Assembly (NCBI GenBank): GCA_900544845.1
Contig: UQWV01000041.1
Location: forward strand, 1 to 18,012
DNA length: 18,012 nucleotides
Direction: 5' to 3'
Origin: an uncultured Collinsella sp.
Lineage (GTDB): Bacteria; Actinomycetota; Coriobacteriia; Coriobacteriales; Coriobacteriaceae
The notes beneath the pieces were generated by a model, which saw nothing but the letters and a program-made list of their open reading frames with translations, searched no databases and was not told the origin of the DNA. A program made the position numbers and the translations under genes. Every line of letters begins with the position of its first letter. The first letter of the stretch is position 1. Below are positions 15,100 through 18,012 of the stretch, in pieces.

Positions 15100-15720
15100 A
15101 TGGACATCACCAGAAATCTGAACGGAGCCAGAGCGCTCGCCGTGGGCGCAGGGCTGGCGCTCATGCTTGCGGTGAGCGCCGCGCCGACGCCGGCCATGGC
15201 AGCGGGGCGTTTCGGAACCACCGACGTCAGGGTCAGAACCGAAATCGACAACATTTCATTCAAAGCCCCGACGGTCATTCCGTTTGTCGCCAACGCCAAC
15301 GGTGAGCTTCAATGCCCTTCTGAGGACGCCATTACAATCGACAACCTCTCGGCCTATGGTATTCACGTTACCAATATGAAGATCGACGCCACAAACACTT
15401 GGACCATTGCCGCCGACGCCAAGGCCGGATCCGCCCAGAACTCCATCGACTTTAAGGTCGGTCCGGCGGACAGCCTCCAGGATGCCTACGCCGCAACGCA
15501 GGGGACAGGCATCGATCTTTCTAAGAACGCAGCCTTCGACATGGGCTATCAGAGCATTGCCGACGGGTCGGACAAGATCAAGCTCAAGGCGAGTGGAAAC
15601 GTCGCCCGCGTCACGCGCGACATCTTCCACCTCACAAGCGCCGCAAATAAAGCCGAAACCGGCGACTCGGTAGCAAGCATTACCTGGACGGTTGAGCCCG
15701 GTGCGCACGTCGCGTCCTAG
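15100..15720 (+). CDS. Secreted protein with two WxL-like motifs
   Basis: 206 residues with a classical Sec signal peptide (basic N-region, hydrophobic 12-28, cleavage after PAMA at residue 34). The mature part is predicted beta-rich, has one cysteine (in ELQCPSED), and includes APTVIPFVANANGEL and DAITIDNLSAYGIHVTNMKID, a pattern I recall from larger coriobacterial surface proteins. Two Trp motifs, WTI at 101 and WTV at 196 (ten residues from the end, in SITWTVEPG), are placed like the two motifs of the Firmicutes WxL wall-binding domain, whose second copy closes the protein. There is no sortase signal or C-terminal helix. The start is the ATG 15100 with GAAAGGA six bases upstream; an ATG ten codons earlier lies in the hairpin loop. 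The WxL relation is an inference. Confidence 0.83.
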   Translation: MDITRNLNGARALAVGAGLALMLAVSAAPTPAMAAGRFGTTDVRVRTEIDNISFKAPTVIPFVANANGELQCPSEDAITIDNLSAYGIHVTNMKIDATNTWTIAADAKAGSAQNSIDFKVGPADSLQDAYAATQGTGIDLSKNAAFDMGYQSIADGSDKIKLKASGNVARVTRDIFHLTSAANKAETGDSVASITWTVEPGAHVAS

Positions 15721-15961
15721 AGCCATCGTGTTGGCAGTCGTCGCTGCCATCCTGGCGCTCGCCCCGACCGCGGCTCTCGCCCAGCAGGATCAGGCGCAAG
15801 CCGCCACGCAGGTGACCGTCGACCTAACGGCGCTTGACCGCAGCGATCATCGCGAGGCGCTTGCCCAGACCGGCGACGCATCGCCACTTGTATCGGCCTA
15901 TATCGCCGGAGCGGGTGCGGCCGCAACGTGTCTTGGCCTGTATATCAAACGAAGCCAATAA
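15701..15961 (+). CDS. Tiny sortase-type surface protein with variant LAQTG signal
   Basis: 86 residues from GTG 15701. Layout: basic start MRTSRPR, hydrophobic 8-22, signal peptidase site after ALA at residue 27, about 30 residues of mature chain, then the sorting signal LAQTG at 54-58, a hydrophobic helix (about 62-82) and the basic tail KRSQ. This is a complete cell-wall sorting signal except that Pro of LPxTG is Ala. After both cleavages only some 30 residues would remain. It overlaps the end of the preceding gene by 20 bases in another frame, so it depends on coupling; GGACGG at 15686-15691 is a weak ribosome binding site. A TTG at 15692 is the alternative start. Comparable mini LPxTG proteins (CscD) occur in csc clusters. 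Confidence 0.75.
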   Translation: MRTSRPRAIVLAVVAAILALAPTAALAQQDQAQAATQVTVDLTALDRSDHREALAQTGDASPLVSAYIAGAGAAATCLGLYIKRSQ

Positions 15962-16003
15962 GCCAAACACGGCAAGGCTAAAACTCGGACAGTAAGGAGA
16001 ACC

Positions 16004-17425
16004 ATGGCACCCAAAAACCTTTTGCCCGTCGCCGCGCTCTGCAGCGCCCTGGCGACCGGCACGCCTCTCGCCGCTTGGGCGACACCAGCCGTGGTGGACT
16101 CCTTACCGATAGCCCTAAGCCCCGCGCCAGCTCCGCCAAGTACCATTGCATGCAAGCAGTTTTCGCTCGCGCAGGCAGCAATCTCGACCTCGGGGTGCCT
16201 TTACCGCGACACGGACGGCTCGATAGTCGTGGATATCGAACGCCCGGACAAAGAAAATGGCCCCCGGGCGGGTCGTGCCATCTGCACATGGACATCGGCT
16301 GCAATCGACACCGATGGCGACTTGTGCGACGTAATGCTGTGCATCGACATCGCCTCGACCAACGACTCGGCAAACGGGGCGAAGGTCGCCTTCGACAGCG
16401 CAACCCATGAAGAAGGAGGTGTTTGCCTGGGCTGCGTTCCCTCAAATGCCAATGGCGCGCAGCCCATCATCTCCTACACGGCATCGCTGCAGCTATCCAA
16501 GGCAGGTACCGACGCCATTGCGACGGGAAAGGCTCCCCTGCTGTTTTACGCAGGCGGCATGGACGGCCAAAAGGGCCAGAGCAAAACACAGAAGGGCTCG
16601 CTCAGCGTCACACAGGGATCGAAACCTGACCCCATCGACATTGACGCCCAGACACAAGATGCGCAGCGCATTCTTGCCGACCCGGCGCTCCTCCAAATGT
16701 CCTGGAGCGGAACGGGGGCCGTCGGGATTGCCTTCCCCATGTCCGGTGACACGAGCGGCCATCCAAAGGACGAGGCGGTGGACACGCCAGCGCATGTTGG
16801 CATCGCAGGCGATACGCCGTCGTCAGAAAGCAACGAGGCAGTTCCCTCCGATGCGTCAGGCGACACCGCCACCGAGTCAAGTGACGCCCAGCCCGAAGAC
16901 AATCTGGACCTTGTCGCGCCCCCTGATGTCGACGCAGGCAACTGCTGCATGATGGTCGCGCTCGACCATACAGAAACCATCGACGCCGCAAGTATTGAGC
17001 CAGTCGCCGCCGGCAATCCCATCCGCCAAAACACCCTTATCACGTTCCCCAAAACCGTCGACCTCGTCTTTTTGCCTTCGGGCGAAATCGTGGCGCCCTC
17101 AATGCTCACCTTGCTGGGCGCAAAGAGGGATCGCAACATAATTGACAAGCTCACGGTTGTCGACCCTGCGACTACCGCCACGCTGCGTCTGTATGCCGTC
17201 GGCGCGGATGGAGACAAAACCGAAGAATTCGACGGTGAGAAACTCCTGGTCAACCGCGTACTTCAAAGAAATGAGGACATATCGTATGAGCTAAGGCTCG
17301 AAGGATTCGACCGCGCCCGTGATGCAGATATTATTGCGGCGGCGATCGAGGCCCCGCAGCGCCTTATGACACTACGTTTCGATTACAGCTCGTATATCGT
17401 GACGCAGGCCTCGAATAGTATTTAG
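16004..17425 (+). CDS. Large secreted cysteine-rich protein of the surface cluster
   Basis: 473 residues; function not recognised. A Sec signal peptide with a short, weakly basic N-region (cleavage probably after AWA near 26) is followed by a Pro/Ala linker and an N-terminal domain (about 48-250) with seven cysteines (50, 65, 94, 108, 113, 141, 144). Next comes an acidic Ser/Asp/Glu-rich linker (about 250-310), a Cys-Cys pair (314-315) and a second beta-rich domain to the end. Short pieces such as CTWTSAAID and QMSWSGTGAV recall the Trp motifs of the WxL-like protein two genes upstream. There is no LPxTG, membrane helix or lipobox, so it must be released or held by partners. The ATG 16004 has AAGGAG four bases upstream. 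Last gene of the cluster. Confidence 0.83.
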   Translation: MAPKNLLPVAALCSALATGTPLAAWATPAVVDSLPIALSPAPAPPSTIACKQFSLAQAAISTSGCLYRDTDGSIVVDIERPDKENGPRAGRAICTWTSAAIDTDGDLCDVMLCIDIASTNDSANGAKVAFDSATHEEGGVCLGCVPSNANGAQPIISYTASLQLSKAGTDAIATGKAPLLFYAGGMDGQKGQSKTQKGSLSVTQGSKPDPIDIDAQTQDAQRILADPALLQMSWSGTGAVGIAFPMSGDTSGHPKDEAVDTPAHVGIAGDTPSSESNEAVPSDASGDTATESSDAQPEDNLDLVAPPDVDAGNCCMMVALDHTETIDAASIEPVAAGNPIRQNTLITFPKTVDLVFLPSGEIVAPSMLTLLGAKRDRNIIDKLTVVDPATTATLRLYAVGADGDKTEEFDGEKLLVNRVLQRNEDISYELRLEGFDRARDADIIAAAIEAPQRLMTLRFDYSSYIVTQASNSI

Positions 17426-17452
17426 TCTCCACGATGTTCGTATACCGCACGC

Positions 17453-17473
17453 ATAACGTATTAGACGCGTTAT
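17453..17473. terminator. Weak hairpin after the surface cluster
   Basis: ATAACG (17453-17458) and CGTTAT (17468-17473) form a 6-bp stem with a 9-nt loop, about 28 nt after the last surface gene. No T-run follows, so a terminator role is uncertain. The remaining bases to 17534 show only a GGGAGGG ribosome binding site for the next gene and no clear promoter. Confidence 0.25.
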
Positions 17474-17534
17474 AGCGCAGCCTCGCACACCGTTCTGCTA
17501 CGATTGCCGCGTTGGCATCAATGCGGGAGGGTTC

Positions 17535-18012
17535 ATGCCGGGCTTGGGAACGATCATCAACGTAGCACTTTTGATTGCAGGCGGCCTTTTGGGGCTGGCA
17601 GGCGGACGTTTTATCACGCCCCGGATCCAAGACACGCTCATGAAGGCATCGGGGCTGTGTGTCTTGTTTATCGGCTTGGGTGGAACCATGCAAAAGTTGC
17701 TCGTCATCGACGGCGATGCCCTCTCGACCGCTGGCACCACCATGCTCATTGTCTCGTTTGCCCTGGGCTCGCTCATCGGCGAAGCCGTCAATCTGGAGGC
17801 GGCAATCGAGAACCTCGGTGAATGGCTCAAGCGAAAAACCGGCAGCGAGGGTGACAGCGAGTTCACTAACGCTTTTGTCTCGGCATCGCTCACGGTATGT
17901 ATCGGCGCCATGGCCATCGTGGGCTCGATTCAGGACGGCCTGCTCGGCGATTGGCACACGCTCGCTCTAAAGGGCGCACTGGACTGCATCATCGTCTGTA
18001 CCATGACGGCTT
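17535..18012 (+). CDS. DUF554 family membrane protein, 3' end outside the window
   Basis: 159 codons are visible; the gene continues past the right edge. The start MPGLGTIINVALLIAGGLLGLAGGRFI, then GLCVLFIGLGGTMQ, FALGSLIGEAVNLEAAIENLGEWLK and FVSASLTVCIGAMAIVGSIQDGL, are the conserved blocks of the DUF554 (YdfK/YqgA) family of inner-membrane proteins, usually around 230 residues with six to seven helices. Function of the family is not established. The ATG 17535 follows GGGAGGG at 17525-17531 with a rather short spacer. It is on the same strand as the surface cluster, 109 bases after it, and is probably a separate gene. Confidence 0.92.
   Translation, partial: MPGLGTIINVALLIAGGLLGLAGGRFITPRIQDTLMKASGLCVLFIGLGGTMQKLLVIDGDALSTAGTTMLIVSFALGSLIGEAVNLEAAIENLGEWLKRKTGSEGDSEFTNAFVSASLTVCIGAMAIVGSIQDGLLGDWHTLALKGALDCIIVCTMTA

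Noticed and set aside
1..18012. CRISPR arrays, tRNA/rRNA genes, insertion sequences, phage genes
   Set aside because: Looked for spaced repeats, cloverleaf-like segments, transposase or integrase motifs; none seen.

Overview
The window is high-GC bacterial DNA, densely coded on both strands, with strong G/C third-position bias that produces long false antisense reading frames. The gene set suggests a gut actinobacterium of the class Coriobacteriia, Collinsella-like: a long single-chain PurL, a ferredoxin-fused EtfA next to EtfB and a GlcD-type flavoprotein, small secreted and sortase-type surface proteins, and a DUF554 protein. The genus is an inference from memory of such genomes; there is no rRNA or tRNA here to prove it.

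Left part (1-5733): a CPA2/Kef-type cation:proton antiporter on the minus strand is divergent from purL, the 1248-residue FGAM synthase, which ends at a strong intrinsic terminator. Middle (5734-10239): a DMT/EamA transporter (+), a membrane-anchored GGDEF diguanylate cyclase (-), a 2-keto-3-deoxygluconate permease (-) and an HD-domain phosphohydrolase (+). These look like single-gene units. The cyclase promoter appears to lie inside an interrupted inverted repeat.

Right-middle (10236-13861, minus strand): a tight three-gene operon in the order FAD-linked 2-hydroxyacid dehydrogenase (lctD/glcD-like), etfB, etfA with an N-terminal 2x[4Fe-4S] ferredoxin domain. This is the gene content of the electron-confurcating lactate dehydrogenase/Etf complex known from Acetobacterium woodii (LctBCD). 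It would let the cell oxidise lactate, or another 2-hydroxyacid, with NAD+ using ferredoxin. etfA ends in a CTAG where its stop codon interlocks with the stop of the convergent HD gene.

Right end (13921-17425, plus strand): a compact five-gene cluster, probably driven from a good promoter at 13921-13948 with an unusually long leader of about 250 nt. It encodes a 98-aa protein of unknown function, a single-pass membrane-anchored protein, a secreted protein with two WxL-like motifs, a tiny sortase-type protein with a variant LAQTG signal, and a secreted cysteine-rich 473-aa protein. The layout recalls the csc (WxL / small LPxTG / membrane-anchored) cell-surface clusters of Firmicutes, but the sequences are divergent. 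It is the best candidate here for an undescribed system. A partial DUF554 membrane protein runs off the right edge.
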